This document shows, piece after piece, positions 1 through 6,384 of a DNA stretch of 9,426 bases; the stretch's first letter is position 1, and every line of letters begins with the position of its first letter. A program made the position numbers and the translations under genes. The DNA lies in the NCBI GenBank assembly GCA_943350065.1, contig CALQZZ010000018.1, positions 1 to 9,426 on the forward strand. The letters are read 5' to 3'. The stretch is from Candidatus Nomurabacteria bacterium (GTDB lineage: Bacteria > Patescibacteriota > Minisyncoccia > Phycocordibacterales > UBA9973). A model generated the notes under the pieces. It was not told the DNA's origin and ran no database searches. It saw nothing but the letters and a program-made list of their open reading frames with translations.

Positions 1-35
1 AAATACCTTTGCCAAAGGGTTTTGAATATAGCCGA

Positions 36-94
36 GGTTTTGCGAAATCCTTTCTCTCGCAACTGATAGTTTTCGCAAAACCGAGTCCTTTTTT
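36..94 (+). terminator. Possible stem-loop terminator (12-bp stem, T run)
   Basis: GGTTTTGCGAAA (36-47) is perfectly complementary to TTTCGCAAAACC (71-82), with a 23-nt loop. Six T residues follow at 89-94 after a 6-nt gap. The arrangement resembles a rho-independent terminator for a plus-strand gene ending left of the window. The long loop and the gap before the T run make this weak. It could equally be a repeat element or a protein-binding inverted repeat. Confidence 0.3.
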
Positions 95-163
95 AATCAT
101 TGGGATTCTGCTCGAAGTAATTTCGAACTTTGTCCAGTAAATACCGCAAAATAGTTTTTAGTA

Positions 164-169
164 TATAAT
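164..169 (+). promoter_or_regulatory. TATAAT -10 box giving a probably leaderless mRNA
   Basis: A consensus TATAAT ends 6 nt before the ATG at 176, so transcription starting about 7 nt after the box would begin at or next to the start codon. No Shine-Dalgarno sequence is present between them. No good -35 hexamer is seen at the usual 17-nt spacing (141-146 reads ATACCG), and there is no extended -10 TG. Confidence 0.5.
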
Positions 170-175
170 TAAGAC

Positions 176-985
176 ATGAAAGAAGGCGAATATAAATCAG
201 AAGAGAAAAAGTTAAATTTAGTTGAGGAATTAAAAAAGAAATTTGGGAAGAATTTTTTTATAAAAGTTGTTGTTCTCGCTGCATTTCTGTCTTTATCAGC
301 TCAAAAAGGTGAGGCACAAAATCAATCTAAAACAGTAATCAAAAATGAAATTCCAGTAGATGCTGCGATTCAAAAGGAATTTGAGGATCAGAAAGAGTTT
401 TTAGTAGATTGGTTTTCTAATAGAATTATACCTGATGAGGATTTACAAAAGAAGTTTGAAGATGCAAAACCACATATCTTGAAGAATTTAGAGACAGTGT
501 TTCTAAAAGGAGATACATTGCCTTTTGCCATAGGTATGTGGCATAACGATACCATATCAATCAACGCCAAGTTGTTTAATAGGCAAGGAGATCCATTTTA
601 TGGTACCAGCAAAAACACTTTAGTGCATGAACTGTCTCACGACGCTTTTCCGATGAAAAAAAGCGCAGGAGGATATCATCCTGATATGCCTGAATGGATG
701 CTTACCATAATTCAAAATGCAATTGAGAAATCTTTACCAGATGATAGTGATTGGCAAAACAAGAGTACTGACATGCAAGAATCTGAACTTTACTTAAGAA
801 CCCCCGAGGAAATTTATGCACATATTTGTGCTTTTCGAAAGGAATACAATTTAAGACCAAACCAAATTATCACTGAAAAGGATTGTCATCTTGAAGAGTG
901 GCCGAAAGATAAGAACGTTCGTGAACTCCGGATGATTATATCTGACCCAGATATACTTATAGACTTACTTAATAAGTTACCTTAA
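176..985 (+). CDS. Secreted or membrane-anchored HExxH putative zinc metallopeptidase
   Basis: This 269-residue protein has a charged lysine/glutamate-rich N-terminus (1-26) and a hydrophobic stretch at about 27-42. A small-residue GEAQ site (45-48) follows, so it is either a long-n-region signal peptide or a signal anchor, with the rest outside the membrane. HELSH at 151-155 fits the HExxH zinc-binding and catalytic motif of zincin peptidases. The downstream segment TPEEIYAH (209-216) offers E211 or E212 as a possible third zinc ligand in gluzincin style, but this is inference. I cannot assign a named peptidase family and the substrate is unknown; cell-wall or surface protein processing would fit the location. 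The start is the ATG just after a TATAAT box. It stands alone and converges on the enolase operon across a 55-nt gap. Confidence 0.7.
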   Translation: MKEGEYKSEEKKLNLVEELKKKFGKNFFIKVVVLAAFLSLSAQKGEAQNQSKTVIKNEIPVDAAIQKEFEDQKEFLVDWFSNRIIPDEDLQKKFEDAKPHILKNLETVFLKGDTLPFAIGMWHNDTISINAKLFNRQGDPFYGTSKNTLVHELSHDAFPMKKSAGGYHPDMPEWMLTIIQNAIEKSLPDDSDWQNKSTDMQESELYLRTPEEIYAHICAFRKEYNLRPNQIITEKDCHLEEWPKDKNVRELRMIISDPDILIDLLNKLP

Positions 986-1006
986 ATCTCCTTATTTCCC
1001 AATAAC

Positions 1007-1027
1007 GTGGTTCCAACAGCCAACCAC
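1007..1027. terminator. Weak hairpin between convergent genes
   Basis: GTGGTT (1007-1012) and AACCAC (1022-1027) form a 6-bp stem with a 9-nt loop in the 55-nt gap between the convergent stops of the HExxH gene and enolase. Its position suits a bidirectional terminator. No T run follows on either strand, so the call is tentative. Confidence 0.3.
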
Positions 1028-1040
1028 ACTGCCCGCAAAT

Positions 1041-2291
1041 TTATTTAGCTAGATTCTCTTCTATCTCCATCAAACGATTATATTTACAGACTCTTTCTTC
1101 ACGGGTCAGTGAGCCGGATTTTATATAGCCACACGATAGTCCTACGGCGAGGTCGGCGATAAATGTATCATTCGTCTCCCCTGAACGATGAGAAACAATT
1201 GCATTCCAATTTTGTTTTTTAGTCATTTGTATCGCGTCGATAGTCTCAGACAAAGTTCCTATTTGATTCAATTTTATCAAAACAGAATTCACGGCATTTT
1301 CTGAAATAGCTTTTTGTATTTTTTCTACATTCGTTACGAGGAGGTCATCCCCTATTATTTTTATCTTGTCTCCAAGTTTTTTATTTAGTGATACGAATCC
1401 AGCCCAGTCTTCTTCATCGAGTCCGTCTTCGATAGAAATTATCGGATATGTAGATACGAGCTTTTCATACCAAGCTATCATTTCATCTGTATTCAAACTT
1501 TTCTCCTCCCCTGCTATTTTTAATTTATACATTCCCTCGAAGAAGAAGCTAGATGCCGCCGCATCGATACCGATCTTTATTTGCTCTGTAGTATAGCCAG
1601 CATTTTGTATTGCTTGTATTAAAATGTCGAAAGCCTCTTCATTGGAAGCGAGTTTTGGTGCGAAACCACCTTCATCTCCTACACCGACACCAAATCCTTT
1701 TTCCACTAAAACTTTTTTCAAGGCTGAAATCACTTCTGAAACAACTCGCACTTTTTCTTTAAAAGTTTTTACGCCGACAGGGATAATCATAAATTCTTGA
1801 ATATCAAGTCCACTATCTGCATGCTTGCCACCGTTAATAACATTAAACATCGGCTCGGGCAAAATGTGTTGTGTATTTCCAACTAAGCTTCCTAAATATT
1901 CATATAAATTTATTTTCTTCTCCATTGATACTGCACGAGCGAAAGCTAGTGATACACCAAGTATCGCATTCGCTCCGAGTTTAGATTTATTTTTTGTTCC
2001 ATCGAGACTTATTAAAGTTTCATCTAAAGATTTTTGATCAAATTCTTTCCCAGAAAAATTTTCATTAATAATTGTATTTACATTATTCACTGCATTCAAA
2101 ACTCCGAGGCCATTGTATCGTGACTTATCCCCGTCTCTGAGTTCCAAAGCTTCATGTATTCCAGTACTAGCACCAGATGGTACACCAGCGACAGCTACTA
2201 CCCCACTTTCAAGCTCACATTCTACTTCGACAGTCGGATTCCCTCGTGAATCTATTATTTCCCTCCCAGTAACTTTTTTAATTCTTCCCAT
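1041..2291 (-). CDS. eno: Enolase (phosphopyruvate hydratase)
   Basis: Enolase interconverts 2-phosphoglycerate and phosphoenolpyruvate in the cytoplasm, with two Mg2+ ions. From the ATG at 2291 the protein has 416 residues, normal for bacterial enolases. All expected active-site signatures are visible: the mobile loop SGAST (39-43), NGGKHA with H157, QEF with E166, GDEGG with E207, metal ligands D243, E288 and D315, K340 (catalytic base region), SHRSGET (367-373) and K391. The GTG at 2318 would add nine residues and overlap the upstream gene by 23 nt; enolases normally begin just before the KKVTGREIIDSRGNP block, so I prefer the ATG. That ATG lies only 4 nt after the stop of the secreted repeat-protein gene, suggesting cotranscription and coupled translation. 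No Shine-Dalgarno sequence is seen. Confidence 0.97.
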   Translation of the reverse strand: MGRIKKVTGREIIDSRGNPTVEVECELESGVVAVAGVPSGASTGIHEALELRDGDKSRYNGLGVLNAVNNVNTIINENFSGKEFDQKSLDETLISLDGTKNKSKLGANAILGVSLAFARAVSMEKKINLYEYLGSLVGNTQHILPEPMFNVINGGKHADSGLDIQEFMIIPVGVKTFKEKVRVVSEVISALKKVLVEKGFGVGVGDEGGFAPKLASNEEAFDILIQAIQNAGYTTEQIKIGIDAAASSFFFEGMYKLKIAGEEKSLNTDEMIAWYEKLVSTYPIISIEDGLDEEDWAGFVSLNKKLGDKIKIIGDDLLVTNVEKIQKAISENAVNSVLIKLNQIGTLSETIDAIQMTKKQNWNAIVSHRSGETNDTFIADLAVGLSCGYIKSGSLTREERVCKYNRLMEIEENLAK

Positions 2292-2295
2292 AAAT

Positions 2296-3264
2296 TTACA
2301 GATTTTTAATCTCAGCACGAGTTTTTAAACCGAAAATTCCATCTGGGGTTAAATTATTTTTCTTCTGCCATTCAGCAAGTGTTGATTTTGTTAATTTACC
2401 AAAGTAATTAGTAGCACCGTTCTTTTTTAAAGCTTTAGCATTTAAACCCTTGTCTTGTTGAATTAAGAACAATTGTAAAGTTTTTACATCTTTGTTTGTC
2501 ATTCCAAGTTTTAAGTTTTTTGTTACTTTTTTAATCTCAGATATTTCTGAAGTATTTTTTGTGATGTTTATATCATTTGTGGTTAATATCTGTGATGTTG
2601 TTTTTGTATTACTAGATAGCATATAACCAGAAGAAACATGATGATTTGCTGAAATTATATATACGAAGCTTAATGTAGATGAATTACCTGCATCATCACA
2701 GGCTTTCGCATAAATTGTTTGTGAACTTGATACAGAGATGGGTGTAGTATACAAAGTTCCACTTGAACAATCAGCTGGAGTAGATGTAGTTGAGTAACGG
2801 ATTGAGGTTGAACCCACAGATGAAAGAGTTACTGTTTGAGATGAACTGTAGGTACCTGAAGATGGTGAAGCTGTTAGAGTGGCTGGAGCAGTAGTGTCGA
2901 TAACATAATCAAAACTTGCTGTTGAAAAATTGTTGTAATTATTACAAGCTTTCACGTATATTGTTTCAGAACTTGATACAGAGATTGGTGTAGTGTAGAG
3001 AGTTCCACTTGAACAATCAGCTGGAGTAGATGTAGTTGAGTAACGAATTGAGGTTGAACCTGTTGCAGAGAGGGTTACTGATTGGGTGGAGTTATACAGA
3101 CCTGCGACTGGTGAGGATGTGGGGGTTGATGGGGCGGTATCAGAATACAATCCAGCATTATACAAACCAGAATTATAATTTACAGCAAAAACATTACCAT
3201 AAGGGAAAATGGCGCAGGAAAAAACAAAAATAACTAGTAAAATTTTATTTATTTTATTAAACAT
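2296..3264 (-). CDS. Secreted protein: two chitobiase-like repeats plus peptidoglycan-binding domain
   Basis: From ATG 3264 the product has 322 residues. A signal peptide spans about 1-27 (basic MFNKINK start, hydrophobic core, cleavage near NVFA). A short G/Y/N-rich linker (NYNSGLYNAGLY) follows. Two repeats at about 45-124 and 127-205 resemble the chitobiase/beta-hexosaminidase C-terminal (CHB_HEX_C_1) fold, with PxxGxYxxxQxVTLS and later TIYxKAC patterns. After a Ser/Thr-rich linker, residues 251-322 match PG_binding_1, with LKLGMxxxDVKxLQ, FGxxT and PDGIFGxxTR. No catalytic domain is visible, so a cell-wall-attached or adhesive role is inferred. The chosen start overlaps the upstream small gene by 8 nt (ATGTTTAA); the longer in-frame start at 3300 would bury the signal peptide behind 12 residues. 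A weak GGTGG lies before the ATG. Confidence 0.85.
   Translation of the reverse strand: MFNKINKILLVIFVFSCAIFPYGNVFAVNYNSGLYNAGLYSDTAPSTPTSSPVAGLYNSTQSVTLSATGSTSIRYSTTSTPADCSSGTLYTTPISVSSSETIYVKACNNYNNFSTASFDYVIDTTAPATLTASPSSGTYSSSQTVTLSSVGSTSIRYSTTSTPADCSSGTLYTTPISVSSSQTIYAKACDDAGNSSTLSFVYIISANHHVSSGYMLSSNTKTTSQILTTNDINITKNTSEISEIKKVTKNLKLGMTNKDVKTLQLFLIQQDKGLNAKALKKNGATNYFGKLTKSTLAEWQKKNNLTPDGIFGLKTRAEIKNL
2650..3132 (-). repeat. Tandem repeat of 246-nt period inside the secreted protein gene
   Basis: Two copies (2893-3132 and 2650-2886) encode the chitobiase-like repeats. Their cores at 2969-3060 and 2723-2814 are offset by exactly 246 nt (82 codons) and match at 87 of 92 positions by my manual comparison, while the flanking parts of each unit are much more diverged. 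This suggests a recent duplication or gene conversion of the core. Confidence 0.85.
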
Positions 3265-3430
3265 TACTTTTGCCACCATATGAGTAATTACCATAAGCAT
3301 TATTATCTTTTGTTTGAGATAGTGAGAGCTTTTTAGTTATAGCTTTTGGTATTTTACTAACAGCAAAAATAGCAGAAATTGAAAGTACTGATAAGAGAAA
3401 CTGTTTTCTTGTAACTTTTTTATCCATCAT
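3257..3430 (-). CDS. 57-residue small protein with Tat-like N-terminal signal
   Basis: An ORF of 57 codons starts at tandem ATGs (3430, 3427) and ends in TAA at 3257-3259. Near its N-terminus TRKQFL (residues 7-12) resembles the twin-arginine signal S/T-R-R-x-F-L with lysine replacing the second arginine. A hydrophobic segment follows (about 11-24), then a basic stretch (KIPKAITKK) and a short tail ending NAYGNYSYGGKSNV. It could be a Tat substrate or a small single-pass membrane protein; Sec insertion cannot be excluded. Support for a real gene: a plausible promoter immediately upstream, an 8-nt overlap with the next gene, and a coherent signal-like composition. The Y/G/N-rich tail recalls the G/Y/N-rich linker of the next protein. 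I do not recognise a family. Confidence 0.65.
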   Translation of the reverse strand: MMDKKVTRKQFLLSVLSISAIFAVSKIPKAITKKLSLSQTKDNNAYGNYSYGGKSNV

Positions 3431-3439
3431 AATATTCTT

Positions 3440-3468
3440 ATTATATATAATATAACTATATTAGTAAA
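3440..3468 (-). promoter_or_regulatory. Candidate promoter of the small protein / wall-binding protein / enolase operon
   Basis: On the minus strand TTTACT (3468-3463) and TATAAT (3445-3440) are separated by 17 nt. Predicted initiation would fall within a few bases of the ATG at 3430, so the transcript would have almost no leader. The element occupies the only gap (42 nt) between the beta-helix gene and this operon; no hairpin terminator is seen there, so read-through from upstream is also possible. Confidence 0.5.
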
Positions 3469-3472
3469 CTAT

Positions 3473-5785
3473 TTATTGTACGTACGCACCAGACTGCCAT
3501 GAACCAGATTGTGCTTTGTTTACAATCGACACTGGGCTTGAAGTAAAATTAGCAGTTGTGTCTAATCCGTCACCATCAGTCAGCGTTGCTCCATTTGTAA
3601 CAGGTGTATTAGGATAAAATATATCGGAAGCCACAGAATTAAAGGTAACATTTTGATTTAAACCACTTGCATCATATCCTGCTGTTTGCCAATCTGAAAA
3701 TGTTGGATAATACGTATTATCCAATCGAGCAATTTTATTATTTGCAGAATACATCACATTATGATCAGACACAAAACCAGGCAATGAAGCAGTATCGACA
3801 AAAATTAGTTCTTTCATAGAAAGAACTGGATTATTATCATCTAAATCTAAAATAATATTATTTTTAAATACAGTACCAGTCGCACCTTGTGTATTTGCAA
3901 TAATCTGAATAAAGGAAGTAGAAAAAATATTACTATCAATCAATGTTGTATTATTGTAAAATTTTGTATTTGTAATACCCTTTGCCATGAGAGGAGTCTG
4001 ACAATTGTGAATTATATTGTAATCACACAAAGCATTTACATTGTCCTGATTTGTTGACTTGAAAACAATTCCAATACTTGCCCCTGATACATAATTGTAT
4101 CTGACAGAACATCCTGTATTTCTAGTTATAAATATTGCATGACTTGCATTTGTACCATTACCAAAAGCGGCAGACATTTTTAATTTATTTCCTTCAATAA
4201 TTGAATTCCTTAAATAGTCATCCCCTGCTCCAATATTTTCATTTCCAAGTTGTATTCCGGGATTAACAGCAAGCGGTGAAGGATTGGAATACGTATTGTA
4301 ACTTATGTTTGCAGGATGGCAGTCTGTAGAAATAGCATTCACAATAATACCACCAGAAGTGTTCGTTGTTCCTGAAATATTCATAAAATTATATTTAATA
4401 ACAGGAGCTACTTGGTCATCGAGTCTTATACATTGCACGTTGTAACTATTAGCAACATTAAAAGTGTTGTATTCAATATCATAAGTGTATCTTTCTGTAT
4501 GTGGTGTAGAACTAACGATACATGTACCAGTAGCTACAGGGGTAAATGTATTGTATTTAATATTATATACACCAGTATATGCTCCTGCAGTAACAAGAAA
4601 TGAGCCAGTTAGTTGATTGTTGAACAAATTAAATGTTGTAAAGCTTCCAAAAATAGTACTGGATTTCAAGAATTTATTATATTTGAAATTGACAGTGACA
4701 GTAGATGATGCAGAACCTGTTATATAACCAGCAGTACAAGTAGTAGCACAATAATTGCCCAAGAAATTGAATGTCAAAGATGCCATAATGTTTGAAATGG
4801 CTCTTGAAACACCATTAAATACACAATATTGTAATGTTCCACCCAGACTATTACTAGGAATATTTACACCGTACGCTGTCGCACCAGCATCATAAAAGTA
4901 ACATCTCTTGACTATGTTTTGCCATTTAAAATAAACACCATCTGTTCTACCTGTACAAGTCACATAAAAACCTTCGATGGTTATATTGGCATTATTTAAG
5001 AAAACAACATCACCTATTGTTCCAGAAACTCTCGTCAATCCTAAACATTTCCAGTTGTAATTGTTAGAAGCAGTCCATCTAGTAGCAAAAGCTTCGTTTC
5101 CTGTTTTAATATAAATCTGTGTTCCAGCTGAAAAAACTTTCGCTTCAGTCGCGACGATTGTTTTGTATGGATTAGCTTTTGTTCCAGTACCAGTCGTATC
5201 ATTACCATTTACTGGATCGATCCATTTTGCTGAACCATTTTCAGTAGGAACATTAAAATAAGTCTGGCAGGTTGTGAGATCTGATCCGCTTTTTACTGTT
5301 GAATAAAAAACTATTTCACTTACTCGTGGTTCATATGTTTCGACATTATTACCATCTAAAACTTGATCACTGTGACGAGAAAAAAGTCGGTGCACATAAT
5401 CAATATCTTGAAAAATAGAAGTTACGGGAATTTGGTTTGGTGTACCGTTGGCAGCATATAAATAATTATTTATATCAGCAGCAATAAGTGCTGAGTCTCC
5501 GACTGGAGCAGAAATAGTGGCAATAGATTTATAAGGAAAACCAGCAACCCAAGTAGAATCAAAATCATACCCAGTAATCAAAAAATTACGAGCGTGTGAA
5601 GATTGATCTTGAAAATATTTTGTACCAGAAACATCAACAATAGTACCATCAAGCCAAAACAAAACATCTGGGTTACTAGGAATCAGTGCTCCTGTCTGCC
5701 AATACAAAACTCCATTTTTGTAAATCTTGTTTATGGTAGTACTACCGACTTTAATATTTGTTATTTCAGTTGAACTTATTTTCAT
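3473..5785 (-). CDS. Large right-handed beta-helix protein with phage tail-like N-terminus
   Basis: The product has 770 residues. Residues 1-31 (IKVGSTTINKIYKNGVLYWQ pattern) resemble short attachment modules at the start of phage tail or baseplate proteins. Residues of about 35-180 have the look of a LamG/concanavalin-like domain: LFWLDG, DQSSHARNF, and SEIVFYS near the end. At 188-229 the block WIDPVNGNDTTGTGTKANP followed by KTI and IYIKTG is typical of the entry to a DUF1565/pectate-lyase-like parallel beta-helix. From there to about residue 700 many short N/T/V-rich rungs recur (YNxF, NNxx, IxxNxx). No signal peptide or membrane segment is visible. A surface adhesin, glycan-binding fibre or domesticated tail spike is inferred; no catalytic residues can be assigned. 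It starts 6 nt after the upstream 78-residue gene, so the two form one transcription unit. Confidence 0.75.
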   Translation of the reverse strand: MKISSTEITNIKVGSTTINKIYKNGVLYWQTGALIPSNPDVLFWLDGTIVDVSGTKYFQDQSSHARNFLITGYDFDSTWVAGFPYKSIATISAPVGDSALIAADINNYLYAANGTPNQIPVTSIFQDIDYVHRLFSRHSDQVLDGNNVETYEPRVSEIVFYSTVKSGSDLTTCQTYFNVPTENGSAKWIDPVNGNDTTGTGTKANPYKTIVATEAKVFSAGTQIYIKTGNEAFATRWTASNNYNWKCLGLTRVSGTIGDVVFLNNANITIEGFYVTCTGRTDGVYFKWQNIVKRCYFYDAGATAYGVNIPSNSLGGTLQYCVFNGVSRAISNIMASLTFNFLGNYCATTCTAGYITGSASSTVTVNFKYNKFLKSSTIFGSFTTFNLFNNQLTGSFLVTAGAYTGVYNIKYNTFTPVATGTCIVSSTPHTERYTYDIEYNTFNVANSYNVQCIRLDDQVAPVIKYNFMNISGTTNTSGGIIVNAISTDCHPANISYNTYSNPSPLAVNPGIQLGNENIGAGDDYLRNSIIEGNKLKMSAAFGNGTNASHAIFITRNTGCSVRYNYVSGASIGIVFKSTNQDNVNALCDYNIIHNCQTPLMAKGITNTKFYNNTTLIDSNIFSTSFIQIIANTQGATGTVFKNNIILDLDDNNPVLSMKELIFVDTASLPGFVSDHNVMYSANNKIARLDNTYYPTFSDWQTAGYDASGLNQNVTFNSVASDIFYPNTPVTNGATLTDGDGLDTTANFTSSPVSIVNKAQSGSWQSGAYVQ

Positions 5786-5791
5786 AGAAAA

Positions 5792-6028
5792 TTATTGTAT
5801 GAAATATAAAGTATTCGCATCTGGGGTCAATGCATTGTAGGCGGCCTGACTTCCAACCCAAACATTTGTAACAGTAGTAGGACTGCCTGAAGCTTGTCCT
5901 ATTTTAGTTGAAATTGCAGATGATTTTATTGTTCCATCAGTGTCCAAAGAAACTGAAAGGTATTGATTGAGGACTGTTCCCCAATTGTCATTATCTCCTC
6001 CAACGTCTGGTAATCTTGGTGTAGGCAT
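5792..6028 (-). CDS. 78-residue phage tail-fibre-like protein
   Basis: This short acidic/polar protein has two recognisable blocks. Residues 1-33 (PRLPDVGGDNDNWGTVLNQY, then a D-T-D-G-T motif) resemble the N-terminal module of phage tail or baseplate proteins in which a proline/glycine stretch precedes W-G-x-x-L-N-x-Y-L. Residues 57-77 (VWVGSQAAYNALTPDANTLY) resemble the motif V-W-x-G-T/S-Q-A-x-Y-x-A-L-x-x-x-x-N-T-L-Y found in phage receptor-binding and tail proteins. There is no signal peptide. It is first in a two-gene unit with the large beta-helix protein and may be a trimerisation or adaptor module for it; that partnership is inference. A promoter lies upstream on the same strand and no Shine-Dalgarno is present. 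Confidence 0.7.
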   Translation of the reverse strand: MPTPRLPDVGGDNDNWGTVLNQYLSVSLDTDGTIKSSAISTKIGQASGSPTTVTNVWVGSQAAYNALTPDANTLYFIQ

Positions 6029-6061
6029 AAATTAAAATCTATAATTAAAATATAATAATAC

Positions 6062-6091
6062 ATTATATTATATCATACTTTTTAAAATCAA
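6062..6091 (-). promoter_or_regulatory. Candidate promoter of the tail-fibre-like unit
   Basis: On the minus strand TTGATT (6091-6086) precedes two overlapping TATAAT boxes. The first (6072-6067) carries an extended -10 TGA directly in front (6075-6073), with a short 13-nt spacer; the second (6067-6062) lies 18 nt from TTGATT. Either would give a leader of roughly 30 nt before the ATG at 6028. Confidence 0.6.
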
Positions 6092-6113
6092 GTATTCCTA
6101 CAAAGGACACTTG
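6089..6113. promoter_or_regulatory. Imperfect dyad between divergent -35 boxes (possible operator)
   Basis: CAAGTATTCCT (6089-6099) and AGGACACTTG (6104-6113) are inverted copies around a 4-nt ACAA centre: the outer CAAGT/ACTTG and inner TCCT/AGGA arms pair, with one bulged base on the left. Each end runs into one of the two divergent -35 hexamers (TTGATT on minus, TTGCTT on plus). The layout suits a dimeric regulator controlling both tatAC and the tail-fibre-like unit, but part of the symmetry may arise simply from two facing -35 boxes. Confidence 0.4.
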
Positions 6114-6139
6114 CTTTAAACTAAAATACATATTAGAAT
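6111..6139 (+). promoter_or_regulatory. Candidate promoter of tatA-tatC
   Basis: TTGCTT (6111-6116) and TAGAAT (6134-6139) are separated by 17 nt, a near-consensus sigma-70-type pair. The predicted start lies near 6146, leaving a leader of about 29 nt to the tatA ATG at 6175. The leader has no Shine-Dalgarno sequence. Confidence 0.55.
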
Positions 6140-6174
6140 TAGATTATTAGTAAATAATTAAACTTAATAAATAT

Positions 6175-6366
6175 ATGAACATTTTTGGACTTGGTGCACC
6201 TGAATTACTCTTAATACTCTTTGTTTTCTTACTCTTCTTTGGAAAAGACAAACTTCCAGAATTAGCTAGAAGTGTAGGGCGTTCATTTAATGAACTAAAG
6301 GCTGGTTTCAAAGAAGGAACTGAAACAGAAGTTGAAAATAAGCCCACTTCTGAAAAGAAAAAGTAG
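6175..6366 (+). CDS. tatA: Sec-independent protein translocase subunit TatA
   Basis: TatA forms the pore or membrane-thinning component that lets folded proteins with twin-arginine signals cross the cytoplasmic membrane. The 63-residue product has the family layout: a short N-terminus GLGAPEL (5-11), one transmembrane helix (about 10-22), the FFG hinge (21-23), an amphipathic helix starting KDKLPELARSVGR (24-36), then a charged, lysine/glutamate-rich tail. It is at the short end of TatA lengths. tatC follows 18 nt downstream. No tatB is present in the window, so this TatA may serve both roles, as in minimal TatAC systems. Confidence 0.95.
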   Translation: MNIFGLGAPELLLILFVFLLFFGKDKLPELARSVGRSFNELKAGFKEGTETEVENKPTSEKKK

Positions 6367-6384
6367 TTTCTAAAATAATTAATA

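Larger units (their letters stand above)
1..175. other. Left-edge intergenic region with several inverted repeats
   Basis: No recognisable gene lies here. The stretch contains an odd palindrome CCTTTGCCAAAGG (6-18), a 12-bp perfect inverted repeat (36-47 with 71-82), a short TCGAA/TTCGA pair (112-116, 122-126) and a TATAAT box (164-169). A plus-strand frame is open from position 3 to a TAA at 138-140 (about 45 codons), and two minus-strand frames run off the left edge. None has a recognisable protein signature, so I treat them as chance or as the very end of an unknown neighbour. By eye it is somewhat richer in G+C than the flanking gene. Confidence 0.5.

Noticed and set aside
3..140. Plus-strand frame of about 45 codons open from the left edge
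   Set aside because: No recognisable motif, and other frames on the minus strand are equally open because of the inverted repeat; cannot be supported as a gene from this window.
2292..2318. GTG start at 2318 for enolase, adding nine residues
   Set aside because: It overlaps the preceding gene by 23 nt and adds residues absent from the family; the ATG at 2291 directly precedes the conserved N-terminal block and sits 4 nt after the upstream stop.
3265..3300. ATG at 3300 (and internal ATGs) as start of the repeat/peptidoglycan-binding protein
   Set aside because: The extra 12 residues would precede a clean signal peptide and lie inside the small upstream gene; ATG 3264 gives an 8-nt stop-start overlap.
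3473..6028. Prophage remnant
   Set aside because: Only fibre-like modules are present, with no capsid, terminase, portal, integrase or lysis gene and no attachment-site repeats seen.
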